Below are positions 8,783 through 16,831 of a DNA stretch of 64,000 bases, one piece after another. How positions within the stretch are numbered: the stretch's first letter is position 1; every line of letters begins with the position of its first letter. This DNA is from Lacibacter cauensis (GTDB taxonomy: Bacteria; Bacteroidota; Bacteroidia; Chitinophagales; Chitinophagaceae), in contig NZ_VLLE01000007.1 of assembly GCF_007830055.1 (NCBI RefSeq), forward strand, positions 1-64,000. Direction: 5' to 3'. A program made the position numbers and the translations under genes. A model generated the notes under the pieces. The model saw nothing but the letters and a program-made list of their open reading frames with translations, was not told the origin of the DNA and ran no database searches.

Positions 8783-8812
8783 TACCAATTACGAAGTAAG
8801 AAGTACGAAGCA
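8783..8812 (+). repeat. Quasi-tandem intergenic repeat between rpsC and rplP (AAGTACGA type)
   Basis: The gap contains repeated variants of an 8-9 nt unit (TTACGAAGTA, AGAAGTACGAAG). The 12-mer AGAAGTACGAAG is found again downstream of groEL (near 49170), about 40 kb away, so it belongs to a dispersed family. Confidence 0.55.
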
Positions 8813-8845
8813 AACAACAAACAGTAACAAGAAACATATAAAGCA

Positions 8846-9265
8846 ATGTTACAGCCGAAAAGAACAAAACACAGAAAATCACAGAAAGGACGCATCCGTG
8901 CTGTGGCTAAGCGTGGTACCAGCATTTCATTTGGTTCTTACGCACTGAAAGCGTTGGAGCCAGTATGGTTAACCAACCGCCAGATTGAAAGTGCCCGTCA
9001 GGCAATGACACGTGCCATGAAGCGTGAAGGTAATGTGTGGATCCGTGTGTTCCCCGATAAAGTAGTAACCCGCAAGCCTGCAGAGGTACGTATGGGTAAA
9101 GGTAAAGGTAACCCAGAAGGTTGGGCTGCTATTATCGAGCCAGGACGTATTTTGTTTGAAGCTGATGGTGTTCCTGAAACAGTAGCAAAAGCTGCGATGG
9201 AACTGGCAGCACAAAAGCTCCCCATCAAAACAAAATTCATTGTACGCAGAGACCTGGTTGCGTAA
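8846..9265 (+). CDS. rplP: 50S ribosomal protein L16
   Basis: 139 residues. [36 protein letters not shown] and [12 protein letters not shown] are diagnostic for L16, which sits near the A-site tRNA elbow and peptidyl-transferase centre. It comes after a 71-nt gap that contains a quasi-tandem repeat, and is followed by rpmC. Confidence 0.98.
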   Translation: MLQPKRTKHRKSQKGRIRAVAKRGTSISFGSYALKALEPVWLTNRQIESARQAMTRAMKREGNVWIRVFPDKVVTRKPAEVRMGKGKGNPEGWAAIIEPGRILFEADGVPETVAKAAMELAAQKLPIKTKFIVRRDLVA

Positions 9266-9299
9266 TTAACAAGTTGAAGAACTGAATAAACTGATTAAC

Positions 9300-9509
9300 A
9301 TGGCAAAGACAACTGATTTTTTAAAGAGCATAAAAGAGCTGAACGTTACAGATCTGGCTGCACGCATCAAAGAAGATGAGCTGCGTTTGAAGAAGCTGGA
9401 ATTTGCACACGCTATTTCTCCGCTGGAGAATCCCGTGAGCATCCGTGGCCTTCGCCGTGATATAGCCCGTTTAAAAACAGAGTTAAGAAAAAAGCAACTG
9501 GGTATTTAA
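9300..9509 (+). CDS. rpmC: 50S ribosomal protein L29
   Basis: 69 residues. The two-helix L29 fold is recognisable from LKSIKELNVTDLAARI and the conserved C-terminal NPVSIRGLRRDIARLKTEL. It lies at the exit-tunnel rim beside L23. Canonical order rplP-rpmC-rpsQ is kept. Confidence 0.96.
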   Translation: MAKTTDFLKSIKELNVTDLAARIKEDELRLKKLEFAHAISPLENPVSIRGLRRDIARLKTELRKKQLGI

Positions 9510-9561
9510 TCCATTTGAATAACTGTGACGCTTTTCGTCATCAACTGAAAAATAGCAAAAA

Positions 9562-9819
9562 ATGTTAGAAAGAAATTTGCGCAAAACGAAGACAGGTGTT
9601 GTAACCAGCAGCAAAATGGATAAAACCATTACCGTAGCTGTTGAACGTAAAGTAAAGCACCCTATCTATGGAAAGTTCGTTAAGAAAACGACTAAGTTCC
9701 ACGCACACGATGAAAAGAACGAGTGCGGTGTAGGTGATACTGTACGTATTATGGAAAGCCGTCCTCTGAGCAAAACAAAGCGTTGGAGACTGGTAGAAGT
9801 AGTAGAAAAAGCGAAGTAA
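9562..9819 (+). CDS. rpsQ: 30S ribosomal protein S17
   Basis: 85 residues. [19 protein letters not shown] and the OB-fold segment [17 protein letters not shown], followed by [20 protein letters not shown], identify S17, a primary 16S-binding protein. A 99-nt gap separates it from rplN. Confidence 0.97.
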   Translation: MLERNLRKTKTGVVTSSKMDKTITVAVERKVKHPIYGKFVKKTTKFHAHDEKNECGVGDTVRIMESRPLSKTKRWRLVEVVEKAK

Positions 9820-9918
9820 TATTCTACGCATGCTTCCGGTACGCAGCCGCAAGCCTCTGCACACAACCAGATTTTTTAAATACTCAGTGTTAATAACCCG
9901 AGTTAAAAGTTTAAGAAA

Positions 9919-10287
9919 ATGATTCAGCAAGAAAGCAGATTAAACGTAGCCGATAACAGCGGTGCAAAAGAAGTGCTTTGCATCAAAGTATTGGGAAACA
10001 GCGGCCAGGACTATGCAAAGATTGGCGATAAGATTGTGGTAACTGTAAAAGATGCATTACCAGGCGGCGGTATCAAAAAAGGTACTGTAGCAAAAGCTGT
10101 AATTGTGCGTACTAAAAACAAATTGCGTCGTAAGGATGGTTCTTACATCCGTTTCGATGACAATGCGGTAGTAATCCTCAACGCTTCAGACGAGCCACGT
10201 GGTACACGTATCTTCGGGCCGGTAGCAAGAGAGCTCCGTGATAAGGGTTACATGAAAATTATTTCATTAGCACCGGAAGTACTTTAA
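9919..10287 (+). CDS. rplN: 50S ribosomal protein L14
   Basis: 122 residues, standard for L14. It begins [19 protein letters not shown] and has [18 protein letters not shown] and a [21 protein letters not shown]-terminus. It forms part of the intersubunit bridge with h14 of 16S rRNA and the binding site of the silencing factor RsfS. The downstream gap holds a 16-bp perfect palindrome. Confidence 0.98.
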   Translation: MIQQESRLNVADNSGAKEVLCIKVLGNSGQDYAKIGDKIVVTVKDALPGGGIKKGTVAKAVIVRTKNKLRRKDGSYIRFDDNAVVILNASDEPRGTRIFGPVARELRDKGYMKIISLAPEVL

Positions 10288-10292
10288 AGCCA

Positions 10293-10386
10293 AGAGCTGA
10301 TAGCTGAAAGCTTTCAGCCACGAAATAAAGAAATTAATCAGCCGGGTTATTAGCAAGGCTAGTAGCTCAAAGCTCAAAGCATAAAA
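10293..10386 (+). repeat. Quasi-tandem and palindromic repeat between rplN and rplX
   Basis: The gap is built of AGCTGAT / AGCTGAAAGC type units ending in a perfect 16-bp palindrome (GCTGAAAG / CTTTCAGC, 10303-10318), then AGCTCAAAGCTCAAAGC at about 10366-10382. The unit length is about 7-8 nt. Confidence 0.6.
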
Positions 10387-10388
10387 AA

Positions 10389-10721
10389 ATGAGTAACAGA
10401 TTTAAACCCAAGTTTAGCATCAAAAAAGGCGATACAGTAGTTGTAATTGCCGGTGATGATAAAGATGTAAAGAAGCCTCGTACGGTTCTGGAAGTATTTC
10501 CGGATGATGCACGTGTATTGGTTGAAGGTGTAAACATCGTAACCAAGCACACAAAGCCGAGTGCTCAAAATACAAAAGGTGGTATTGTAAAGAAAGAAGC
10601 ACCTATCCACATTTCTAACGTGATGTTGTGGGATGGCAAGCAAGCCACTAAAGTAAAGCGTACACGTGAAAACGGTAAGCTGGTAAGGGTTTCAAAAAAA
10701 TCAGGTCAGCCTGTAAAATAA
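10389..10721 (+). CDS. rplX: 50S ribosomal protein L24
   Basis: 110 residues. The KOW motif is visible (KKGDTVVVIAGDDKDVKKP), followed by NIVTKHTKPSAQNTKGGIV and KEAPIHISNVMLWD. L24 is an assembly-initiating protein near the exit tunnel. It follows the repeat-filled rplN-rplX gap and is 27 nt before rplE. Confidence 0.97.
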   Translation: MSNRFKPKFSIKKGDTVVVIAGDDKDVKKPRTVLEVFPDDARVLVEGVNIVTKHTKPSAQNTKGGIVKKEAPIHISNVMLWDGKQATKVKRTRENGKLVRVSKKSGQPVK

Positions 10722-10748
10722 TTGAACGAAGGTTAAAACATTAAGAAA

Positions 10749-11318
10749 ATGAGTACTGTAAAATATACACCCCGTTTGGCAAGCAAGTACAAAAGCGAAG
10801 TAGTACCTGCTTTAATGAAACGTTTTGGTTACAAAAGCATCATGCAGGTTCCCAAGCTGGAAAAAATCTGCCTGAACCGTGGCGTGAACGGTGCGGTGAA
10901 TGATAAGAAACTGGTTGATATTGCAATTGATGAATTGACTACCATTACAGGTCAGAAAGCAGTTGCAACAATGTCTAAGAAAGACATTTCAAACTTTAAG
11001 TTGCGTAAGAACATGCCAATTGGCGCACGTGTTACATTGCGTGGTGTAAACATGTACGAATTTTTAGACAGATTGATTTCTGCTTCTTTACCTCGTGTAC
11101 GTGACTTTAAAGGTATCAACGATAAATCGTTCGATGGTCGTGGTAACTACACTATGGGTGTTACCGAGCAGATCATCTTCCCTGAAATTGATATCGATAA
11201 GGTGAACAAAATCACTGGTCTGGATATCACTTTCGTAACTACCGCTACAACTAACGAAGAAGCGTATGAGTTGCTGAAAGAACTGGGTATGCCTTTTAAA
11301 AATGCTAAAAAAGACTAA
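10749..11318 (+). CDS. rplE: 50S ribosomal protein L5
   Basis: 189 residues. Conserved segments include [46 protein letters not shown] and the MPF tail. L5 binds 5S rRNA and forms a bridge to the 30S head. rpsN begins 9 nt after its stop, suggesting translational coupling. Confidence 0.98.
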   Translation: MSTVKYTPRLASKYKSEVVPALMKRFGYKSIMQVPKLEKICLNRGVNGAVNDKKLVDIAIDELTTITGQKAVATMSKKDISNFKLRKNMPIGARVTLRGVNMYEFLDRLISASLPRVRDFKGINDKSFDGRGNYTMGVTEQIIFPEIDIDKVNKITGLDITFVTTATTNEEAYELLKELGMPFKNAKKD

Positions 11319-11327
11319 TCATAAGTT

Positions 11328-11597
11328 ATGGCTAAAAAATCAGTAACAGCCCGTCAAAACAAAAGAGAAAGAATGGTAGCTCAGTATGCTGAAAAGCGTG
11401 CTGCATTGAAAGCTGCTGGTGATTATGCTGCTTTGGATCAATTACCAAAGAATGCATCGCCTGTACGTTTGAAAAATCGTTGCCAACTCACCGGACGTCC
11501 GAAAGGTTACATGCGTTACTTCGGTATTTCCCGTGTTATCTTCCGTGACATGGCGCTGAACGGTAAAATTCCAGGTGTAAAGAAAGCAAGCTGGTAA
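11328..11597 (+). CDS. rpsN: 30S ribosomal protein S14, zinc-free long form
   Basis: 89 residues. [20 protein letters not shown] is the S14 signature. It is the long (C-minus) type without the CxxC...CxxC zinc ribbon of the short paralogue. It directly follows rplE. The 92-nt gap before rpsH contains two small hairpins (GCTG/CAGC at 11604-11616 and TTGTGC/GCACAA at 11619-11646). Confidence 0.97.
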   Translation: MAKKSVTARQNKRERMVAQYAEKRAALKAAGDYAALDQLPKNASPVRLKNRCQLTGRPKGYMRYFGISRVIFRDMALNGKIPGVKKASW

Positions 11598-11689
11598 TAC
11601 CGGGCTGCAAAACAGCAGTTGTGCAGGTATTGAATATGATGCACAACAAGTAAACAATATTTCAAAAAAATCATTCAATTACAAATACA

Positions 11690-12088
11690 ATGGTTACAGA
11701 TCCTATTGCAGATTTCCTTACCCGTGTTAGAAATGCCCAAATGGCAGGACACCGTATTGTAGAAATTCCTGCTTCCAACCTGAAAAAACGTATTACCGAA
11801 ATCTTGTACGATCAAGGTTATATTCTTAAATACAAATTTGAAGACGACAGCAAACAAGGCGTTATCAAAATCGCTTTGAAGTACGATCCACAAACACGTG
11901 TTCCGGCTATCCAGTCTTTGGAGCGTGTGAGCCGTCCGGGTCTTCGTCAATATGCTAAGCCAGAAGAGTTCCGTCGTGTGAAGAATGGTTTGGGTATCGC
12001 TATCATCAGCACATCAAAAGGTGTTATGACTGATAAGCAGGCGAAAGCAAACAATGTTGGTGGCGAAGTACTTTGCTACATTTATTAA
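11690..12088 (+). CDS. rpsH: 30S ribosomal protein S8
   Basis: 132 residues. [17 protein letters not shown] and the C-terminal [19 protein letters not shown] with GGEVLCYIY are diagnostic. S8 binds the centre of 16S rRNA and, in E. coli, is the autogenous repressor of the spc operon. The two hairpins in the gap upstream (11604-11646) are a possible counterpart of such control, but their likeness to an S8 site has not been tested. Confidence 0.98.
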   Translation: MVTDPIADFLTRVRNAQMAGHRIVEIPASNLKKRITEILYDQGYILKYKFEDDSKQGVIKIALKYDPQTRVPAIQSLERVSRPGLRQYAKPEEFRRVKNGLGIAIISTSKGVMTDKQAKANNVGGEVLCYIY

Positions 12089-12172
12089 TCTTAACCGTTG
12101 CTGATACATTAAGCTGAGACTATACTAAGCTGACCGGTTAGCAACAAACTCAAAATATAAAACTAAGATACT

Positions 12173-12727
12173 ATGTCTCGTATAGGTAAAAAACCGGTAG
12201 CAGTTCCTCAGGGTGTTACTGTTACAGTTGGTAAAGACAACGTGGTTACTGTGAAAGGACCAAAAGGTGAATTGACAGAAGCAGTTGATCGTGATATCAT
12301 CGTAGAAGTAAAAGATGGTGAAGTTACTTTCGGTCGCCCTACAGATCAAGGTCGTCATCGTGCAATGCATGGTTTATACCGTGCACTCGTTGCCAACATG
12401 GTAAAAGGTGTTACTGATGGTTTCGAAAAGAAACTTGAACTGGTGGGTGTGGGTTATAAAGCTGCAAACCAGGGTAACCTCCTCGATCTTTCTTTAGGTT
12501 ATTCACATAACATTGTTGTTGAAGTGCCTAACGAATTAAAAGTTGCTACTGCACAGGAGAAAGGTCAAAACCCAACAATTACACTTACAGGTATTGATAA
12601 GCAATTGTTAGGTGCTGTTGCAGCAAAAATCCGCAGCTTGCGTAAGCCTGAGCCATACAAAGGAAAAGGTGTTAAATACGTTGGTGAGTACATCCGTCGT
12701 AAGGCAGGTAAAGCAGCTGGTAAGTAA
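12173..12727 (+). CDS. rplF: 50S ribosomal protein L6
   Basis: 184 residues in the usual two-fold domain arrangement. MSRIGKKPVAVPQGV and the C-terminal PEPYKGKGVKYVGEYIRRK are diagnostic. It sits near the sarcin-ricin loop. The 84-nt gap before it contains complementary pieces (TAACCG with CGGTTA, GTTGCT with AGCAAC) arranged so that alternative hairpins are possible. Confidence 0.98.
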   Translation: MSRIGKKPVAVPQGVTVTVGKDNVVTVKGPKGELTEAVDRDIIVEVKDGEVTFGRPTDQGRHRAMHGLYRALVANMVKGVTDGFEKKLELVGVGYKAANQGNLLDLSLGYSHNIVVEVPNELKVATAQEKGQNPTITLTGIDKQLLGAVAAKIRSLRKPEPYKGKGVKYVGEYIRRKAGKAAGK

Positions 12728-12780
12728 TAAAATTTTCAAATTCGTCTTCCGGCAGCATCGGAAGAACTAAATAAAGAAAG

Positions 12781-13140
12781 ATGAAAACAGATAACAAATT
12801 AGTCAGAAGGCAAAAGATCCGCTACTCAATTCGCAAGAAAGTAGCAGGTACATCTGCAAAGCCACGTTTAAGCGTGTTCCGCAGTAACTCTGATATTTAT
12901 GTTCAGTTGATTGATGATGTTACAGGTGTAACAATTGCTTCTGCATCTTCAAGAGACAAGGATATTCTGGCACAGAAAGTAACCAAAATTGAGAAAAGTA
13001 AACTGGTAGGTGCTGCAATAGCACGCAAAGCAACTGAGTTGGGTTTAACAACTGTTGTATTTGACCGTGGTGGTAACTTATACCATGGCCGTGTGAAAGC
13101 GGTTGCTGATGGCGCACGTGAAGCCGGTTTAAATTTCTAA
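12781..13140 (+). CDS. rplR: 50S ribosomal protein L18
   Basis: 119 residues. [21 protein letters not shown], then [16 protein letters not shown] and the C-terminal [20 protein letters not shown] are typical. L18 binds 5S rRNA with L5. It lies 28 nt before rpsE. Confidence 0.98.
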   Translation: MKTDNKLVRRQKIRYSIRKKVAGTSAKPRLSVFRSNSDIYVQLIDDVTGVTIASASSRDKDILAQKVTKIEKSKLVGAAIARKATELGLTTVVFDRGGNLYHGRVKAVADGAREAGLNF

Positions 13141-13168
13141 TCAATCGTAAACATTTAATAACAGATAA

Positions 13169-13687
13169 ATGTCGAAAGTAATTACAAACAAAGTAAAAGC
13201 AGGTGACCTGGAACTGAAAGAAAAAGTAGTTGCCATTAACCGTGTTGTAAAAACAACCAAAGGTGGCCGTGCCTTCAGTTTCTCTGCACTGGTTGTAGTG
13301 GGTAACGAAAATGGTGTTGTAGGTCATGGTTTAGGTAAAGCCAAAGAAGTACAGGAAGCTATTTCTAAAGGAATCGAAGATGCGAAGAAAAATCTCATCA
13401 AAGTTCCTGTAATGAAAGGTACTATTCCTCACGATCAGCTGGCGAAAGAAGGTGCTGCAAAAGTACTCATTAAGCCTGCTGCACATGGTACTGGTGTAAT
13501 TGCCGGTGGTAGCATGCGTGCAGTATTGGAAAGCGCTGGTGTTACCGACGTATTAGCAAAATCACTTGGTTCTGCTAACCCGCACAACGTGGTAAAAGCA
13601 ACGTTCAAAGCATTGGCGTTATTACGTGAGCCGATCTCTGTATCGAAAGTGCGTAACCTCGGATTAAAGAAAGTATTTAACGGGTAA
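13169..13687 (+). CDS. rpsE: 30S ribosomal protein S5
   Basis: 172 residues. The dsRNA-binding-like N-terminal domain ([19 protein letters not shown]) and the C-terminal [19 protein letters not shown] with [13 protein letters not shown] are conserved. S5 acts in decoding accuracy and mRNA unwinding at the entry channel. The stop is followed by a heptamer repeat in the 55-nt gap before rpmD. Confidence 0.98.
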   Translation: MSKVITNKVKAGDLELKEKVVAINRVVKTTKGGRAFSFSALVVVGNENGVVGHGLGKAKEVQEAISKGIEDAKKNLIKVPVMKGTIPHDQLAKEGAAKVLIKPAAHGTGVIAGGSMRAVLESAGVTDVLAKSLGSANPHNVVKATFKALALLREPISVSKVRNLGLKKVFNG

Positions 13688-13694
13688 TTGAATA

Positions 13695-13725
13695 CAGTCG
13701 TCAGTCGTCAGCCGGCAGTCGACAG
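13695..13725 (+). repeat. Heptamer tandem repeat (CAGTCGT) between rpsE and rpmD
   Basis: Four consecutive 7-nt units (CAGTCGT, CAGTCGT, CAGCCGG, CAGTCGA) plus a partial CAG occupy more than half of the 55-nt gap. Confidence 0.8.
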
Positions 13726-13742
13726 TTTAAAAAGACGGAGAT

Positions 13743-13925
13743 ATGAAAAAATTAAAAATCACTTTAGTAAAGAGTCCAATTGACAGACCAGAGCGTCAGA
13801 AGTTAACGCTGAAAGCACTTGGTTTGAACAAAACAAACTCAAGCAAAGAAGTAGAAGGTACTCCTCAGGTTCTTGGTATGATTCAGAAAGTGAATCACCT
13901 GTTGAAGGTTGAAGAAGTAGCTTAA
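13743..13925 (+). CDS. rpmD: 50S ribosomal protein L30
   Basis: 60 residues, the normal size. KKLKITLVKSPIDRPERQK, LKALGLNKTNSSKEVEGTP and the GMIQKVNHLLKVEE end identify L30. It is in its canonical place between rpsE and rplO and is flanked on both sides by intergenic repeats. Confidence 0.96.
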   Translation: MKKLKITLVKSPIDRPERQKLTLKALGLNKTNSSKEVEGTPQVLGMIQKVNHLLKVEEVA

Positions 13926-13926
13926 G

Positions 13927-13985
13927 AATAATTGATAATTGGTTAATGGATAATTTGAGAAGATCGGTTAGCATTATCAATTATT
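13927..13985 (+). repeat. AT-rich inverted repeat between rpmD and rplO
   Basis: A perfect 13-bp inverted repeat (AATAATTGATAAT at 13927-13939; ATTATCAATTATT at 13973-13985) encloses 33 nt. Related units (GATAATTGG, GGATAATTTG, AATTATCAATTAAC) fill the flanks up to about 14010. A GGGG/CCCC mini-hairpin follows at 14016-14028. Confidence 0.75.
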
Positions 13986-14050
13986 AATTTCAGAATTATC
14001 AATTAACAAATGCGAGGGGTGATTCCCCGAAAGTTCAAAATCATTTACAA

Positions 14051-14500
14051 ATGAAACTGCACAATTTAAAACCTGCTGAAGGTTCTACACACAAGGAAAA
14101 ACGTTTAGGTCGTGGTGAAGCATCTGGTAAAGGTGGTACATCAACAAGAGGTAACAAAGGTGCGCAGAGCCATGCGAGCTTTAAGCGTAAAATAGCTCAC
14201 GAAGGTGGTCAGATGCCAATTCAGCGTCGTGTACCAAAACGTGGTTTCAAAAATCCGGATCGTGTTGAATACCGTGTGTTCAACCTCGGACAAATTGAAC
14301 AACTTGCTGAAAAATATAGCCTCACTGAATTTTCTCTCGAAAGCCTGTACATTAATGGTCTTACCAACCGTACAGATAAAGTGAAAATTCTTGCAAATGG
14401 TGAGCTTAAAAGCAAACTTACTTTCAAGGTAAATGCACTGAGCGAAAAAGCCAAATCGGCAATTGAAGCAGCAGGCGGTACCGTTGAAATTGTAAAGTAA
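14051..14500 (+). CDS. rplO: 50S ribosomal protein L15
   Basis: 149 residues. MKLHNLKPAEGSTHKEKRLG and the Gly-rich GRGEASGKGGTSTRGNKGAQ with a conserved FEGGQMP-like EGGQMPIQRRVPKRGF stretch are diagnostic. It is a late-assembly 50S protein. A terminator-like hairpin follows 20 nt after its stop, before secY. Confidence 0.98.
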   Translation: MKLHNLKPAEGSTHKEKRLGRGEASGKGGTSTRGNKGAQSHASFKRKIAHEGGQMPIQRRVPKRGFKNPDRVEYRVFNLGQIEQLAEKYSLTEFSLESLYINGLTNRTDKVKILANGELKSKLTFKVNALSEKAKSAIEAAGGTVEIVK

Positions 14501-14519
14501 TTTTTCCCGATATTTGCCC

Positions 14520-14543
14520 GACGCATGAAAATGCGTCTTTTTT
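14520..14543 (+). terminator. Terminator-like hairpin between rplO and secY
   Basis: A perfect 7-bp stem (GACGCAT / ATGCGTC) with a GAAA loop is followed by TTTTTTC. It looks like an intrinsic terminator, yet secY continues in the same direction 34 nt later and no clear promoter lies between them. It may act as an attenuator that lowers secY and map expression relative to the ribosomal genes. Confidence 0.7.
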
Positions 14544-14576
14544 CTTTTCAGCAAATTTTTAAAAAGATTTTTTCCA

Positions 14577-15917
14577 GTGAAAAAACTCATTCAAACCCTA
14601 AAGAATATCTGGAGCATCGAAGAGTTACGCAGTAAAATTGTGTACACTCTTTTGTTGCTTTTGGTATACCGTGTGGGTTCTCATATTGTATTGCCAGGTG
14701 TTGACCCCAATGGATTAGAACAATTAAACTCTAAAGCAAAGGAAGGTATCCTCGGTATCTTCGATTCATTTGCCGGTGGTGCCTTTTCAAGCGCTTCTAT
14801 TTTTGCATTAGGTATTATGCCTTATATCTCTGCATCAATCTTTATGCAGCTGATGAGCATTCTTGTTCCGCAACTGCAGAAAATGCAGAAGGAAGGAGAG
14901 AGTGGTCGTAAAAAAATCAATCAATGGACACGTTACCTCACTGTAATTGTTACCATCTTCCAGGCGAGTGCTTATGTAACTTACCTGAAGAGTCCTGAAA
15001 TTGCAGGTGCAGCTATCATTCCTTCGTTCACAAGTTTCTTCTGGTTATCAACTACCATCGTATTAACTGCAGGTACATTGTTTGTAATGTGGTTAGGCGA
15101 GCGTATTACCGATAAAGGTTTGGGCAACGGTACTTCACTCATCATCATGATCGGTATCCTTGCACGTTTCCCCGCATCTATTGCAGCAGAATTTACTGCA
15201 AAGAGCGGTAGTGCCGGTGGTGGTTTATTGAAGTTCACAATTGAAATTGCGATCCTTATTGCAATCGTAATGGGACTCATCATTCTTGTACAAGGTGTAC
15301 GCAAAATCGCTATCAACTATGCGAAGCAGATTGTTGGCAACCGCCAGTTTGGTGGTGCACGCCAGTTCTTACCAATTAAGGTAAACAGTGCGGGTGTAAT
15401 GCCAATCATCTTTGCACAGGCAATCATGTTCTTACCAACCTTGCTTACCGGTTTCAATGCAACAAAAGGTATTGCAGCCACATTGAGCGATCATGGTAAC
15501 ATCTGGTACATGGTAGTGTATTCAATTCTCGTAATTGGGTTTACATTCCTGTATACAGCGTTAATCTTCAATCCTAAACAGATTGCAGATAACCTGAAGC
15601 AGAACAATGGTTTTATTCCGGGTGTTCAGCCTGGTCAGCCTACAGCTGATTATATTGGTCACATCATGGATCGTATTACTTTACCCGGTGCGGTGTTTCT
15701 TGCAATCGTTGGTATTTTACCGGGTATTGCTAAGAACTTAGGTGTATCAAGCGGTTTCTCTACTTTCTTCGGTGGGACTTCATTGTTAATCATGGTAGGT
15801 GTAATCCTCGATACCTTACAGCAAATTGAAACACATTTGTTGATGAGACAATACGATGGCCTCATGAAAGGAGGAAAGATCCAGGGACGCCAGACCGTAT
15901 CTTCATCTGCTATTTAA
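14577..15917 (+). CDS. secY: Protein translocase subunit SecY
   Basis: 446 residues with a GTG start, ten hydrophobic segments and the SecY motifs LLVYRVGSHIVLPGVD near the N-terminus, the plug region GGAFSSASIFALGIMPYISA, and GNGTSLIIMIGIL. It forms the SecYEG channel that inserts membrane proteins and exports Sec substrates, including the many lipoproteins and T9SS substrates of this organism. The GTG start and the attenuator-like hairpin upstream both suggest lowered expression. A terminator follows. Confidence 0.98.
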   Translation: MKKLIQTLKNIWSIEELRSKIVYTLLLLLVYRVGSHIVLPGVDPNGLEQLNSKAKEGILGIFDSFAGGAFSSASIFALGIMPYISASIFMQLMSILVPQLQKMQKEGESGRKKINQWTRYLTVIVTIFQASAYVTYLKSPEIAGAAIIPSFTSFFWLSTTIVLTAGTLFVMWLGERITDKGLGNGTSLIIMIGILARFPASIAAEFTAKSGSAGGGLLKFTIEIAILIAIVMGLIILVQGVRKIAINYAKQIVGNRQFGGARQFLPIKVNSAGVMPIIFAQAIMFLPTLLTGFNATKGIAATLSDHGNIWYMVVYSILVIGFTFLYTALIFNPKQIADNLKQNNGFIPGVQPGQPTADYIGHIMDRITLPGAVFLAIVGILPGIAKNLGVSSGFSTFFGGTSLLIMVGVILDTLQQIETHLLMRQYDGLMKGGKIQGRQTVSSSAI

Positions 15918-15935
15918 TTGAACACATTTACATAG

Positions 15936-15964
15936 AAACCCTGGCCAAAAAGCCGGGGTTTTTT
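15936..15964 (+). terminator. Terminator after secY
   Basis: A 10-bp stem (AAACCCTGGC / GCCGGGGTTT, one G-T pair) with a CAAAAA loop is followed by a T tract. map starts 16 nt later, so map is either read through or has its own weak promoter. Confidence 0.75.
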
Positions 15965-15979
15965 AATACAACTGATTTT

Positions 15980-16786
15980 ATGATTCATTACCGTTCACCT
16001 TTAGAAATAGAATTGATCCGCAAAAGTGCATTGCTGGTTGGCGATGCATTAGCCGAAGCAGCAAAAATGCTGAAGCCCGGCGTTACAACAATGCAGGTTG
16101 ATGCACGTATTGAACAGTTTATCCGTGACAATGGCGCTGTGCCATCGTTTAAAAATTACCAGGGAACGTATCCTTTTGCTACCTGTATATCGGTAAACGA
16201 TGCAGTGGTGCATGGTTTTCCTACAAACAATGTATTGAAGGATGGTGATATTGTTTCTGTTGATGTGGGTGCTTTTATGAATGGTTATCATGGCGATAGT
16301 GCTTACACATTCATCATTGGTACAACAACTGATGAAGTAAAGAAACTGCTGCGTGTAACCAAAGAATCGTTGTACAAGGGCATTGAAAAGGCTGTACACG
16401 GCAATCGTGTTGGTGATATTTCTTTTGCGATACAGGATTATACAGAAAAGCAACATGGCTATGGTGTGGTGCGTGAACTGGTAGGGCATGGATTAGGACG
16501 TAACCTGCATGAAGATCCACAGGTGCCTAACTATGGAAAACGGGGAACAGGAACTAAGCTGAAAGAAGGAACAGTGATAGCTATTGAGCCAATGATCAAC
16601 TTAGGCAAGAAAGATATTTATCATGATGAAGATGGCTGGACAATCCGCACTGCAGATGGATTACCATCGGCACATTACGAACATGATGTTTGTATTAAGA
16701 AAGGTAAGGCAGATATTCTTTCATCCTTTGCATCTATTGAAGCTGCAGAGAAAGCAAATGCAAACTTGGATGCAACGTATTATTGA
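15980..16786 (+). CDS. map: Methionine aminopeptidase, type I
   Basis: 268 residues. The five metal ligands of the pita-bread fold can be located: Asp in SVDVGAFMNGYHGDSA (two), His in VGHGLGRNLHEDP, Glu in IAIEPMINLG and Glu near HYEHDVCI; His of DAVVHGFP is the usual substrate-site histidine. The enzyme removes initiator Met from nascent proteins at the ribosome. It follows secY as in many bacteria, but the usual infA-rpmJ-rpsM-K-D-rpoA-rplQ genes do not follow; a secreted M20 peptidase does. Confidence 0.95.
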   Translation: MIHYRSPLEIELIRKSALLVGDALAEAAKMLKPGVTTMQVDARIEQFIRDNGAVPSFKNYQGTYPFATCISVNDAVVHGFPTNNVLKDGDIVSVDVGAFMNGYHGDSAYTFIIGTTTDEVKKLLRVTKESLYKGIEKAVHGNRVGDISFAIQDYTEKQHGYGVVRELVGHGLGRNLHEDPQVPNYGKRGTGTKLKEGTVIAIEPMINLGKKDIYHDEDGWTIRTADGLPSAHYEHDVCIKKGKADILSSFASIEAAEKANANLDATYY

Positions 16787-16831
16787 TGCACGTTGAAGTA
16801 AATATTTAACTTACAGAAACAATACAACTGT

